Positions 52,604 to 60,189 of a stretch of DNA of 64,000 nucleotides are shown here, in pieces (positions within the stretch are counted from its first letter, which is position 1; each line of letters begins with the position of its first letter). Source of the DNA: JANYJZ01 sp964523395 (GTDB lineage: Bacteria; Bacteroidota; Ignavibacteria; UBA10030; SZUA-254); assembly GCA_964523395.1 (NCBI GenBank), contig CAZFXS010000010.1, forward strand, positions 62,001 to 126,000, in the 5' to 3' direction. Position numbers and translations under genes: made by a program. A model generated the notes under the pieces. The model was given only the letters and a program-made list of their open reading frames with translations. It ran no database searches and was not told where the DNA came from.

Positions 52604-52676
52604 ATCTCGATATCAGGTTCTTGGTTCTGCTCGGTTAGGAAAAGAAAATGCGGATTACCCTACAAGAGGTTTGTTA

Positions 52677-53603
52677 TTACTCTATTACTTCTTTAACGAT
52701 ATATAATGGTCTGCCCTGAACTTCCTTGTATACTCTGGAAATATACTCGCCGATAATTCCAAGAAACAACAACTGCACAGATCCCCAGAAGTAAATACTG
52801 ATAAGAATTGAAGACCAACCCAGGGGAGCAATCCCTGTCAGTTTGCTGATAACGGTGTACGCAAGTCCTCCGAGAAATACCAGCACCCCGAGCAATCCCG
52901 CCGCGATGCAAAGCTTGATTGGAAAATCGGAAAAAGAAAACAGCGCGTCAAATGCGAGCCGGAACAGCGCGCGCGTTGACATTTTTGATGAACCAACCGG
53001 CCGCTCCGCTCTTTCATATTCCACGTAATGCTGTTTGAAACCGATAAAAAATCTCAGGCCCGGCAGGTAACGGGTTTTTTCCGAAAGCGAAAGGAGAGAA
53101 CGGTGAATGCTGGAATTGAAGATGGCAAAGTTTCCCACGTCTTCGTTCGGCTGGAATTTAGCGAAGTCATGGAATACTCTGTGAAATAATTTTAGGACAA
53201 ATCGTTTGGGAAATGATTCTTCTCTCGCGATGCGTTTGCCGTATACTGCGTCGAGTTTCTCGTTGGTCAGCTTTTCATACATCTGCTTCAGCAATTCCGG
53301 CGGGTCTTGTAAATCCCCGTCCATCATCGCGACGTATTCTCCCGTAGCATGCGCCAGGCCGGCCGTGTATGCCGCCTGATGTCCGAACTTCCGCGAGAGC
53401 ACGATGATTTTTATCCGGGGTTCATGCTGATGGTGTGCGAATAATTTTTGCAGTCCCTGATCAGTGCTTCCGTCGTCGATGCAAATAATTTCGAATTCAC
53501 GCGTAATGCCTTCAAGTGATTTCACCGAGCGTTCGAGAAGCAAATCGATAACCTTCTCTTCGTTGTGAAGCGGAATGACGAGGCTGATTATTGGCTTTCC
53601 CAT
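52677..53603 (-). CDS. Glycosyltransferase family 2 (DPM1/GtrB-like) with C-terminal membrane segments
   Basis: The 308-residue protein has an N-terminal GT-A domain: SLVIPLHNEE, CIDDGSTDQG, SRKFGHQAAYTAGL and the DxD-type motif MDGDLQDPPELL. Two C-terminal membrane segments (about 228-255 and 264-290) and the ending GEYISRVYKEVQGRPLYIV place it with polyprenyl-phosphate sugar transferases such as GtrB/ArnC/DPM1. It would load a sugar on undecaprenyl phosphate for envelope glycan synthesis. The nearby multi-membrane TPR protein on the other strand could be a user of such a donor, by inference. Confidence 0.9.
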   Translation of the reverse strand: MGKPIISLVIPLHNEEKVIDLLLERSVKSLEGITREFEIICIDDGSTDQGLQKLFAHHQHEPRIKIIVLSRKFGHQAAYTAGLAHATGEYVAMMDGDLQDPPELLKQMYEKLTNEKLDAVYGKRIAREESFPKRFVLKLFHRVFHDFAKFQPNEDVGNFAIFNSSIHRSLLSLSEKTRYLPGLRFFIGFKQHYVEYERAERPVGSSKMSTRALFRLAFDALFSFSDFPIKLCIAAGLLGVLVFLGGLAYTVISKLTGIAPLGWSSILISIYFWGSVQLLFLGIIGEYISRVYKEVQGRPLYIVKEVIE

Positions 53604-53764
53604 CGTTACATGTTGTTTGTTGCAATTGAATATGGTTTGAATAAACGCGGTTCTTCAACCTGCGTGCGATAAACGTTCTATAGTAATGAAAGAAGTGTGA
53701 AGAATCAACTGCACTGTAAAGGTGTACTGAGCACGTTGAATTTATCACTCGAATAGTCAACAAT

Positions 53765-53925
53765 AGGTCGCCCCGCTGGGGCTTTTCCTCATTCTTTTTC
53801 GCTTTCTACAAACAGGACGTGCCTAACGGGACTTCTGTTATTGAGCTCCGATAGGAGCGAACTGTTTGTAATAAAAGAAATAAAGAAAAATGGTAAAGCT
53901 CCGTCAGGAGCGGCCTCTGTATTCT
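53765..53925. repeat. Four hairpin units of one repeat family
   Basis: Units follow the pattern A, GCTCC, 3-nt loop, GGAGCG, then CTGTTTGTA. Two run on the minus strand (hairpins near 53770-53782 and 53819-53832) and two on the plus strand (near 53844-53859 and 53898-53913). They occupy most of the spacer 53604-53987. The apparent N-terminal extension of the downstream reading frame is made of these repeats and is not counted as coding. Confidence 0.7.
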
Positions 53926-53987
53926 TCAACAAAAACGAAATGAGCCAGCACCACAAAGGATTCCATTTTTTCATTATATTCATCCTC

Positions 53988-55958
53988 ATGAATGAAAAGA
54001 ATACATTGCTGCCGGTCGCGATTCCGGCGGTCATACTTGCCGGATTGAATATATACGGGTTCTTTTTCCCCGGAAGCTTAAACTGGGGCTTCAACGTGCT
54101 CGGATTCCTTCCGCCGTATGTGGTTGGAATGTATATCGTGGCTCTGATGCTGATATTCTTTTTCTATCGTCACCCGGCGATGACGGCTGCAATTTCAAAA
54201 GCAGCAGCGTACGCTGAGACAAAGCCCAAGCTATTTCTCTCCTTGGTGATTGCGCTTTTTTTTATTGCCGCATTCCTTTTCAAAGTCCAGGCCCCGTTGC
54301 TCGGAGATAGTTTTACCTTCATCAAAAATTTTACAGATGTGTTTACGGGCGCAGACCAGCTTGGCATCTGGCATGAACCGTTGGCGATGTATTTCTTTTA
54401 TCATATCTTCAACATATTCCAGAGCACAACCGCGCACGACATCATACAGACATTTTTCTGGCTCGATCTGATAATGGGCATCGGTTACATTATTGTATTA
54501 TTTAAAATTACACGGGAGCTGTTTGAGGATGCAGGGACCAGGTTACTGGTATTTCTCTGGGTGTTGCTGTTGCCGACCACCGAATTCTTTTTCGGATATG
54601 TTGAAATTTATGCACTTACACTGTTATGCCTGACGGTGGGGATGTATCTCTCTATTCTTGTACTGAAAGAAAGACTCTCATTTATTGTTCTGCCGCCGGT
54701 GTATATGCTGCTGTTGCTTATTCATCAGCTGAACGGTCTTCTGGGACTTGCACTGATGTACATAACAATAGTTCAGATTATGAAGAAAAAATGGAAGCCC
54801 GTTGCTGTGGGTGTTTCCATTGCATTTGTGGTCTTGCTGGCTGTCCTTGTTTCCGTTGATTTTACCATGAACCGGATAATAGAGAAGGGGCCGATTACGC
54901 ATTTTCTTTCGTTTGGCGGTGATATTTCAATGGTTGATGATTATTCACAGGCATTTCCTGTGTTTTCATTCTTTCATGGCGTGGAGCTGGTGAACTATCT
55001 CATGGTAATGTCGCCATTCGCGTTTGTTCTTCTTACATACATTGTCATTGCTGATTTCCGGTCGTTCAGGAAATCATCTTACTTGATTTTTTTTGGAATT
55101 ATTTCTGTCGCGTATCTTTTGCTGATGTGTGTAGCGAAAATCCAGCAGGGGATGGGGAATGATTGGGATGTCATGGGAGGATATTTTGTTCCGGTGACAA
55201 TCTTTGCCGCGCTGTGGTTCACTCAACAAAGGGGGGACTCCGGTTTTATAAAAAATATTCTGACATTCATAGTTTTGATAACCGGCGTGCACTCATTTCT
55301 CTGGTTCTCAATAAACTCCACGATTGAACCAAAGATACAACGCGTCCAAAGTTTCCTTGACCGGAGAATGGTCTCGCACATCGGTCACTACACCATATCA
55401 TTACACCTGAGCCGCTACTTTGATTACAGGAATGATTCGCTCCGGCAGGCGGATATCTGGGAGCGGTATACCACATTCTTCCCCGGCGACCCGAGGGGAT
55501 ATAGAAATACTCTCGAGTATTTACAAGAACTGAAACGGCCTGAGTATGCGCGAGAAGCCCGGGTCTATGAATCCTGGACAGCGATAGACAAATCAAATGA
55601 AGAGATTCAGCGGAAATATTTCGATCTGTGCAGTAAAGCGGGAACGTTCTATTTCCTCAAAGATTCTGCAGGGGAGGCGTTACGTTTTTTTGAAAAAGCT
55701 GCCGCTCTCAACCCGTCGTCGCCGTTCGCGTTGAATAATTACGGCAGCGCTCTCGCGCGTAATGGCAATGCCTTGCGGGCGATAGAATATTTTCTCGCCG
55801 CGATCAAAGCGGATTCCACCTACTCGAAGGCATATTATAATCTCGGTATGGCGTACGAAGACGCAGGCGAAAAGACGAAATCCATTGAGGCGCTTCGCCA
55901 CGCCGCGAGACTCAATGTCCGGGAAGCGCGTGAATACCTCGAAACCCTGAAGAAGTGA
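53988..55958 (+). CDS. Polytopic membrane protein with C-terminal TPR repeats
   Basis: From ATG 53988 the product is 656 residues. About ten membrane segments fill residues 5-460, with a luminal/periplasmic-type loop after the first pair containing PLLGDSFTFIKNF and WHEPLAMYFFYHIF, a layout like GT-C (ArnT/PMT) transferases. Residues about 535-655 are TPR repeats (ALRFFEKAAALNPSSPFALNNYG, AIEYFLAAIKADSTYSKAYYNLG, in part). Upstream in-frame ATGs fall in repeat DNA. GT-C activity is an inference from topology; the catalytic acidic residue is not certain. Confidence 0.75.
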   Translation: MNEKNTLLPVAIPAVILAGLNIYGFFFPGSLNWGFNVLGFLPPYVVGMYIVALMLIFFFYRHPAMTAAISKAAAYAETKPKLFLSLVIALFFIAAFLFKVQAPLLGDSFTFIKNFTDVFTGADQLGIWHEPLAMYFFYHIFNIFQSTTAHDIIQTFFWLDLIMGIGYIIVLFKITRELFEDAGTRLLVFLWVLLLPTTEFFFGYVEIYALTLLCLTVGMYLSILVLKERLSFIVLPPVYMLLLLIHQLNGLLGLALMYITIVQIMKKKWKPVAVGVSIAFVVLLAVLVSVDFTMNRIIEKGPITHFLSFGGDISMVDDYSQAFPVFSFFHGVELVNYLMVMSPFAFVLLTYIVIADFRSFRKSSYLIFFGIISVAYLLLMCVAKIQQGMGNDWDVMGGYFVPVTIFAALWFTQQRGDSGFIKNILTFIVLITGVHSFLWFSINSTIEPKIQRVQSFLDRRMVSHIGHYTISLHLSRYFDYRNDSLRQADIWERYTTFFPGDPRGYRNTLEYLQELKRPEYAREARVYESWTAIDKSNEEIQRKYFDLCSKAGTFYFLKDSAGEALRFFEKAAALNPSSPFALNNYGSALARNGNALRAIEYFLAAIKADSTYSKAYYNLGMAYEDAGEKTKSIEALRHAARLNVREAREYLETLKK

Positions 55959-56035
55959 AATATCATTGGCGTCTTTCTCAGATGACAGACGCTATCGAAG
56001 AAAACCCTCAAAACAGAATAAAATAGCCAGAGAGG

Positions 56036-56071
56036 ATTGTAGCGTCAAGACACCTAAGCCTTGACTACAAT
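56036..56071. repeat. Hairpin after the TPR-protein gene
   Basis: ATTGTAGCGTCAAG and CTTGACTACAAT pair with one bulge. It follows the TPR-protein stop by about 80 nt and could stabilise or end its transcript; no T run is present. Confidence 0.5.
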
Positions 56072-56122
56072 GTGCATTTACCGTATCTTAAATACGAAAA
56101 ATGCGAATGAACCGTTAAACGA

Positions 56123-57367
56123 ATGAAAGACGAAACACGAAAACAACTCTCCGCCTTAATTCTGGAAGAGTTGTCGGAAAAAATAAAGACAAGGGAAACG
56201 CTCGGACAAAAGCTCGAGGCATTTACCGACCTGCCGGTGGAAAAAGTGGCAGAAGCGATACTTAAGCAATTTGAATATCTCCTTTCGAGCGAATTGCGTG
56301 AGCTGATTATTCACCTTATCGAACAGGAAATCTCCGCGGAAAAAGCGGCGGAAGAACCGGCTCCCCCGCCACCGGAACCTCCGCGGGCTCATGAGAAAAA
56401 ACAGCCCGAGAAACCACTGCCGGTTGAACCCGAACCCATCGAGGATGAGGAAGAATCCGTTGTCGAAATGGAAAGCAGTATGATTGAACCTCCCCCGTCG
56501 ACGGAATCCATCATGGAGCACTTCGGAACCAGGGAGCCCTTCCCGTCGGAAGCAATGGATATCACGCTCGATCCCCAGGACTGGTTTTATGTGTATGGTT
56601 TCAGCTACGCTCCCATCAGTTCCGGGAAAGGGGTTCCGGTCAGAAAACTGCGGATGAAGGGTGTCGATGGAAATAATAATATTTTTCTGCTTGACTATGG
56701 CGATGTTCGATTGTACCTCAACAAATTGACCAAATCAGATTATACTCTTGATAAGACAGGCAAGCCCACGCTCTCGTCGCAGAAAGGCATACCGTACAAA
56801 TACGAGCATGAGAAAATTCTCAACATTCTCCGCGGCGAAGAGGTGATGGTGCCGCTCCCGTTCTGGACAATAATGCAGGGGCGCGAACGCATCGCCTCGC
56901 TTATTGAAGACCGGTATGTTGAGCTTCTGCGGGCCCTCATCGATGTGCATGATGCAGTCGATTGGGATATTGAAGTGTTCGCGTTCGATGAGCATATTGT
57001 GCTCATGCCGGAAATAGCCGAGGGGGCAAAGGAGCGGACGGGGCGCGAGTCCCGCCATGCCACCGGAAAAACAAGGGATATCAAGGTGCTGGATAAGCTT
57101 ACCTTTAAAGAAAAAAGCCTGGCACAGGAAATCCATTCGAACCTCCTGCTGATTGCGTCAAAAGCCAAAATTGATTACATGATCCGGCTTGATAACGCCT
57201 TTATGGATGACTGGAAGTCCATACTTCTCGCCCGGTATATTGTCGGGAAAGAACGCCGTAAATCGTTTTGTCAGGAAGTGGTGAACCTTCAGCAGGAATA
57301 CAGCAAATATCAATTGATGATACGGATGACGAATCCGACATCAAGATTTTCATTCCTTCCCCAGTAA
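56123..57367 (+). CDS. GvpL/GvpF-like domain protein with helical N-terminus and Pro-rich linker
   Basis: The 414-residue protein starts with a helical domain (about 1-75), a linker very rich in Pro and Glu (about 76-125), then a region with GvpL/GvpF character: WFYVYGFSYAP, LDYGDVRLYLNKL, YEHEKILNIL, EVMVPLPFWTIMQGRERIASLI and WDIEVFAFDE. In gas-vesicle GvpL/F the same order (YVYGI, HE, VLPLRFGT, EW.V) is seen. No other gas-vesicle genes are nearby, and the N-terminal domain is extra. A small gene follows 22 nt later. The GvpL/F relation is by eye. Confidence 0.6.
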   Translation: MKDETRKQLSALILEELSEKIKTRETLGQKLEAFTDLPVEKVAEAILKQFEYLLSSELRELIIHLIEQEISAEKAAEEPAPPPPEPPRAHEKKQPEKPLPVEPEPIEDEEESVVEMESSMIEPPPSTESIMEHFGTREPFPSEAMDITLDPQDWFYVYGFSYAPISSGKGVPVRKLRMKGVDGNNNIFLLDYGDVRLYLNKLTKSDYTLDKTGKPTLSSQKGIPYKYEHEKILNILRGEEVMVPLPFWTIMQGRERIASLIEDRYVELLRALIDVHDAVDWDIEVFAFDEHIVLMPEIAEGAKERTGRESRHATGKTRDIKVLDKLTFKEKSLAQEIHSNLLLIASKAKIDYMIRLDNAFMDDWKSILLARYIVGKERRKSFCQEVVNLQQEYSKYQLMIRMTNPTSRFSFLPQ

Positions 57368-57388
57368 GGGCCAACCGGAAAGAAGACC

Positions 57389-57574
57389 ATGGCGGCATCA
57401 GATAAATTTGAGTGGTACGTGTCAACGCAGATTCAGACTCCTTCCACTGAGCTTCTGAGCTTTATAAAAGAAGAGCGCGCATATTTGCTTACGCTTCGCA
57501 GTGAAGACGAGCGGCAGCGATTTGTTGAAGAGGCAATCGCGGCAATTAATCAGCTTCAGGAGTCCCGCGCTTAA
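57389..57574 (+). CDS. Hypothetical small protein (61 aa)
   Basis: Not recognised. The protein is charged and helical with Gln/Glu/Arg-rich ends and no membrane segment (WYVSTQIQTPSTELLSFIKEE, then EERAYLLTLRSEDERQRF). It starts 22 nt after the GvpL/F-like gene on the same strand and is probably translated with it. A small partner of that protein is possible from position only. Confidence 0.6.
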   Translation: MAASDKFEWYVSTQIQTPSTELLSFIKEERAYLLTLRSEDERQRFVEEAIAAINQLQESRA

Positions 57575-57599
57575 TATCGCAGGTTTCGTTCCATTTCCG

Positions 57600-57716
57600 C
57601 AGTGCGTTCAGTCGTGTTGAAAATTCAAGAGTCTCTGCATGGTGAGTCCCGCAGAGACTGCGCTGATCCTGAGCGGAGGCGAAGGATCGTAAATGCCAAA
57701 AGGGGACACCTCCCGA
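57600..57716. repeat. Degenerate copy of the GATCCT-hairpin MITE
   Basis: The internal GATCCT/AGGATC hairpin and flanking AATGCCAAA of the 29405 element are present at about 57664-57698, with a CTCTGC/GCAGAG arm on the left. Termini are decayed. It abuts the MITE at 57722 in a gene-free stretch of about 420 bp. Confidence 0.6.
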
Positions 57717-57721
57717 AAATA

Positions 57722-57861
57722 GGTACTGGCTCATTTTGAATACTAATCCTTAATCGCAGAGCCGCAGAGTTCGCCGAGTATCGCAAAGTGATTCATTCTC
57801 TGCGTTCCTTTGCGGTCTCAGTGTCTCTGCGTTGTTCTTTTCTTGAAACTGAGCCAGTACC
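57722..57861. mobile_element. MITE (140 bp), second copy of the 52344 type
   Basis: Perfect 12-bp terminal inverted repeats GGTACTGGCTCA (57722-57733) and TGAGCCAGTACC (57850-57861) flank an interior closely similar to 52344-52482. Flanking octamers CGAAAATA and TGAAAATA differ at one base, consistent with an 8-bp target duplication. Confidence 0.88.
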
Positions 57862-57993
57862 TGAAAATAAAATCTCTTGCTAATCAGGGGCATTTTATCT
57901 ATATTTAGTCCGCCATACGGTACCTGGCACACCTCGAGAAATTTCCGAGAGTTCCGCAAAGAAATCCGATAAGATTGGCAATAATTGATTCAA

Positions 57994-58068
57994 GGGGTCG
58001 TAGTTCAGTTTGGTTAGAACGCCTGCCTGTCACGCAGGAGGCCGCGGGTTCGAGTCCCGTCGGCCCCG
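57994..58068 (+). tRNA. tRNA-Asp (anticodon GUC)
   Basis: A 75-nt cloverleaf. Acceptor GGGGTCG/CGGCCCC is followed by discriminator G. The anticodon stem CCTGC/GCAGG holds loop CTGTCAC (anticodon GTC). The T arm is GCGGGTTCGAGTCCCGT. CCA is not encoded (GCA follows). Four altered copies of its 3' half follow, with a GIY-YIG gene before the last. Confidence 0.97.
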
Positions 58069-58097
58069 CACCACAAGGTTGTAGTAAGGTAAAATTA

Positions 58098-58352
58098 GCA
58101 GGAGGCCGTCCCGTTCCAAAGTAATTGGAACGGGAAGTCCCGTCGGCCCCGCACTGCAAAGATTAAGTAAGGAAAATAAGCAGGAGGCCGTCCCGTTCCA
58201 AAGTAATTGGAACGGGAAGTCCCCCGATTGTGAATACAATCGGGGCCCCGCACTGCAAAGATTAAGTAAGGAAAATAAGCAGGAGGCCGTCCCGTCCCGA
58301 TTCAGATCGGGACGGGAAGTCCCCCGATTGTGAACACAATCGGGACCCTGCA
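58098..58352 (+). repeat. Three tandem tRNA-Asp 3'-tail copies with hairpin-substituted arms
   Basis: Units begin GCAGGAGGCCG at 58098, 58190 and 58279 and end near GGCCCCGCA. In each, the T-arm bases CGGGTTCG are replaced by a perfect hairpin: TCCCGTTCCAA/TTGGAACGGGA in units 1 and 2, TCCCGTCCCGAT/ATCGGGACGGGA in unit 3. Units 2 and 3 have a further hairpin (CCGATTGT/ACAATCGG) in place of three bases beside the acceptor strand. Spacers of about 26 nt (GATTAAGTAAGGAAAATAA) resemble the ribosome-site and end of the GIY-YIG gene with its body deleted. Confidence 0.88.
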
Positions 58353-58370
58353 CCAAGTTTGGGAGGAAAC

Positions 58371-58634
58371 TTGCATTTCGTGTACATCATTCAAAGCCAG
58401 CGCAGCCACAGATTTTATGTCGGATATTCAAAACAGCCGGAAGAGAGAGTGAAACAACATAACGATGGATGGACCCTTTCAACAAAAGGCAGAGGTCCAT
58501 GGAATCTTGTATATGTTGAGGAGTTCATCGAGAAATCAAAAGCAATGGCAAGAGAGCGGGAAATTAAACGAAGGAAAAGTCATAGCTATATCGAAAGATT
58601 AATTAACGCAGGAGGCCGTCCCGTTCCAAAGTAA
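58371..58634 (+). CDS. Small GIY-YIG nuclease-domain protein in the tRNA-Asp tail array
   Basis: The 87-residue protein is a single GIY-YIG domain: FVYIIQSQRS (VYI), FYVGYSKQ (YVG), the catalytic Arg in EERVKQHNDG, and Glu in KAMAREREIKRRK. No ATG is available; TTG 58371 follows GGGAGG by four bases, and TTG 58359 or GTG 58380 are alternatives. Its last residues (AGGRPVPK) are encoded by the first bases of the fourth tRNA-Asp tail, so gene and repeat are fused. It differs clearly from the tRNA-Ser GIY-YIG protein, so the two modules are not recent copies. Confidence 0.87.
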   Translation: MHFVYIIQSQRSHRFYVGYSKQPEERVKQHNDGWTLSTKGRGPWNLVYVEEFIEKSKAMAREREIKRRKSHSYIERLINAGGRPVPK

Positions 58635-58662
58635 TTGGAACGGGAAGTCGCGTCGGCCCCGC
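58608..58662 (+). repeat. Fourth tRNA-Asp 3'-tail copy, overlapping the end of the GIY-YIG gene
   Basis: Starts GCAGGAGGCCG and carries the same TCCCGTTCCAA/TTGGAACGGGA hairpin as units 1 and 2, then AGTCGCGTCGGCCCCG. The GIY-YIG stop codon lies within the hairpin loop. Confidence 0.88.
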
Positions 58663-58811
58663 CAGTTCTGGTCGGAAGTTTAACTTCCGGCCACTTCACA
58701 ACCCGTGTATAACTTGGCCCACACTTGTCCGTACTTCTTCAACAATGTCTATACATACCTTATCATTTTTTTCTCGGGCCACTTTGGCTATTGGTGAATA
58801 ACGGTTTTGTC

Positions 58812-59528
58812 ATGCGAGTCAATCACCTATCGATCTTCCCGGTCCGAACCTTTCTGTTCCTTGGCGTCTTATCCGCTCACATCGCCATTGCGCAGCCAAA
58901 GCTCGTCATTCGCGAAGGGCTCGAATTTCAATTCGGCAGGGTGATACAGGGTGAACGCCCGACGCATTCTCTCACAATTCTCAACACCGGAACCGAACCC
59001 CTCCACATTCGGAACATCACTGTAAAGTGCGAATGCTCTTCGACATGGCTTCATAAAAAAAATATTCCGCCGGGCGATTCAACAACACTGGATGTGATGC
59101 TGAGGAGCGATGGGATGCAGGGCATTGTTCACAAAAACCTTTCAATTGTTTCTAACGATCGGTCGCAGCCGGTTGTGCTTGTAAACTTCTCCGCGGAAGT
59201 AATTTCATTTCTTGGCCTGACGCCTTCCGTCCTGCAATTCAGTCCCGAAGAGGCGTTCACTATGACTCCGAAACTTTTGTATGTAACGAACCTTGATACA
59301 ATGCCTGTAAAAATTTTGTCGGTCCGCGATGGGAGATTTTTGATTGAGACGGTGCTTTCTGAGATGGAGATTTTACCCGGCAAGAAGGCAACGATTGTGT
59401 GCACCCCAAAACCGGTAGGAGTACAATCCCAGAAGGGGGCTCTGGAGTTATTGTTTGATCATCCGCGCCAACCGAAAGTCCGTCTTACATACTTTATCCA
59501 GGGAAAACCTTCAAATAGCGTAAAATAA
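58812..59528 (+). CDS. DUF1573 domain protein, exported
   Basis: From ATG 58812 the product is 238 residues with a signal peptide (about 1-24, ending AIAQ) and two Ig-like beta domains. The first has the DUF1573 features FGRVIQGERPTHSLTILNTGTEPL, KCECSSTW (paired Cys) and IPPGDSTTLDV. DUF1573 proteins are common in Bacteroidota envelopes and are structural or adhesive, with no known activity. The frame extends to TTG 58725 but that would mask the signal peptide. Confidence 0.85.
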   Translation: MRVNHLSIFPVRTFLFLGVLSAHIAIAQPKLVIREGLEFQFGRVIQGERPTHSLTILNTGTEPLHIRNITVKCECSSTWLHKKNIPPGDSTTLDVMLRSDGMQGIVHKNLSIVSNDRSQPVVLVNFSAEVISFLGLTPSVLQFSPEEAFTMTPKLLYVTNLDTMPVKILSVRDGRFLIETVLSEMEILPGKKATIVCTPKPVGVQSQKGALELLFDHPRQPKVRLTYFIQGKPSNSVK

Positions 59529-60189
59529 GTGATTTTCGGTGTTTCTTAAAATTATATAAGAATCTCCCCCTGAAACAGAAAACGCGAAGGAAAAAAACTC
59601 ACCGATTCACGCAAAAATTATTGCTTAAATTTATGCGTTTTTTTTAATAAAACACTTGACAGTGACATCAAGTTTTCTTACAATGGAACAAGATTCACAG
59701 GCAACCAGGCTGAGAACCGGTAAAAAAACATGCTCAACTCACCTACGTGGGCATGAATGAACGTTCGAATATTTTCTCAGATAAAGATGTTGCCGTGCAG
59801 CCAAAGTAAACTTCAAATCAAAAGAAAAGAATCGTGCAGTCGTTATTCGTGTGCAGTTGTTGAGAACAGGCCGTGATTGAAGTCATGCGCACTTCCTTCA
59901 TTTCATAACGAACAACGTTTTACATTTTTTTGCTTCACCATTTGTGTTAAACACATCGTCACGGGTCAGGGCAGTTCGCTGCCATGAAGAGTGCATCAAG
60001 GAGTAATTCGAGCAGACCGTTGTGAACACTTTTTCACTTTCATTTACATCACTTACAACTCCGGGAAAGAACATTTCCGCCCCGGCTGCATTCTCCTTTT
60101 CACAACGTTGTTTCATCCCGAAAATTAAAATCAATAATCCACTAAACTCACTAATCCACAATTCATACTAAATCCTTGTAGGAGGATCT
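59529..60189. other. Gene-free 660-bp upstream region
   Basis: I see no convincing gene here. A promoter-like pair lies at 59656-59684. The remaining sequence has moderate composition, with no clear repeats. Its length upstream of a large secreted protein may reflect a long leader or a second regulatory site. Confidence 0.5.
59656..59684 (+). promoter_or_regulatory. Near-consensus sigma70-like promoter
   Basis: TTGACA (59656-59661) and TACAAT (59679-59684) are separated by exactly 17 bases. It points towards the large secreted-protein gene about 500 bases downstream, implying a long leader if used. Confidence 0.5.

Noticed and set aside
53841..53987. N-terminal extension of the TPR membrane protein
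   Set aside because: The extension is translated from hairpin repeat units; ATG 53988 begins the plausible membrane protein.
58098..58352. CRISPR-like array
   Set aside because: Only three units, about 55-75 bp long, derived from tRNA-Asp, with near-identical spacers and no cas genes.
57905..58356. Minus frames with GPTGLEPAASCVTGRRSNQTELRP
   Set aside because: They read through tRNA-Asp and its tail repeats on the antisense strand; a common annotation artefact.
59898..60161. 87-residue minus frame before the giant secreted protein
   Set aside because: No ribosome site, no motif, and composition like spacer DNA.
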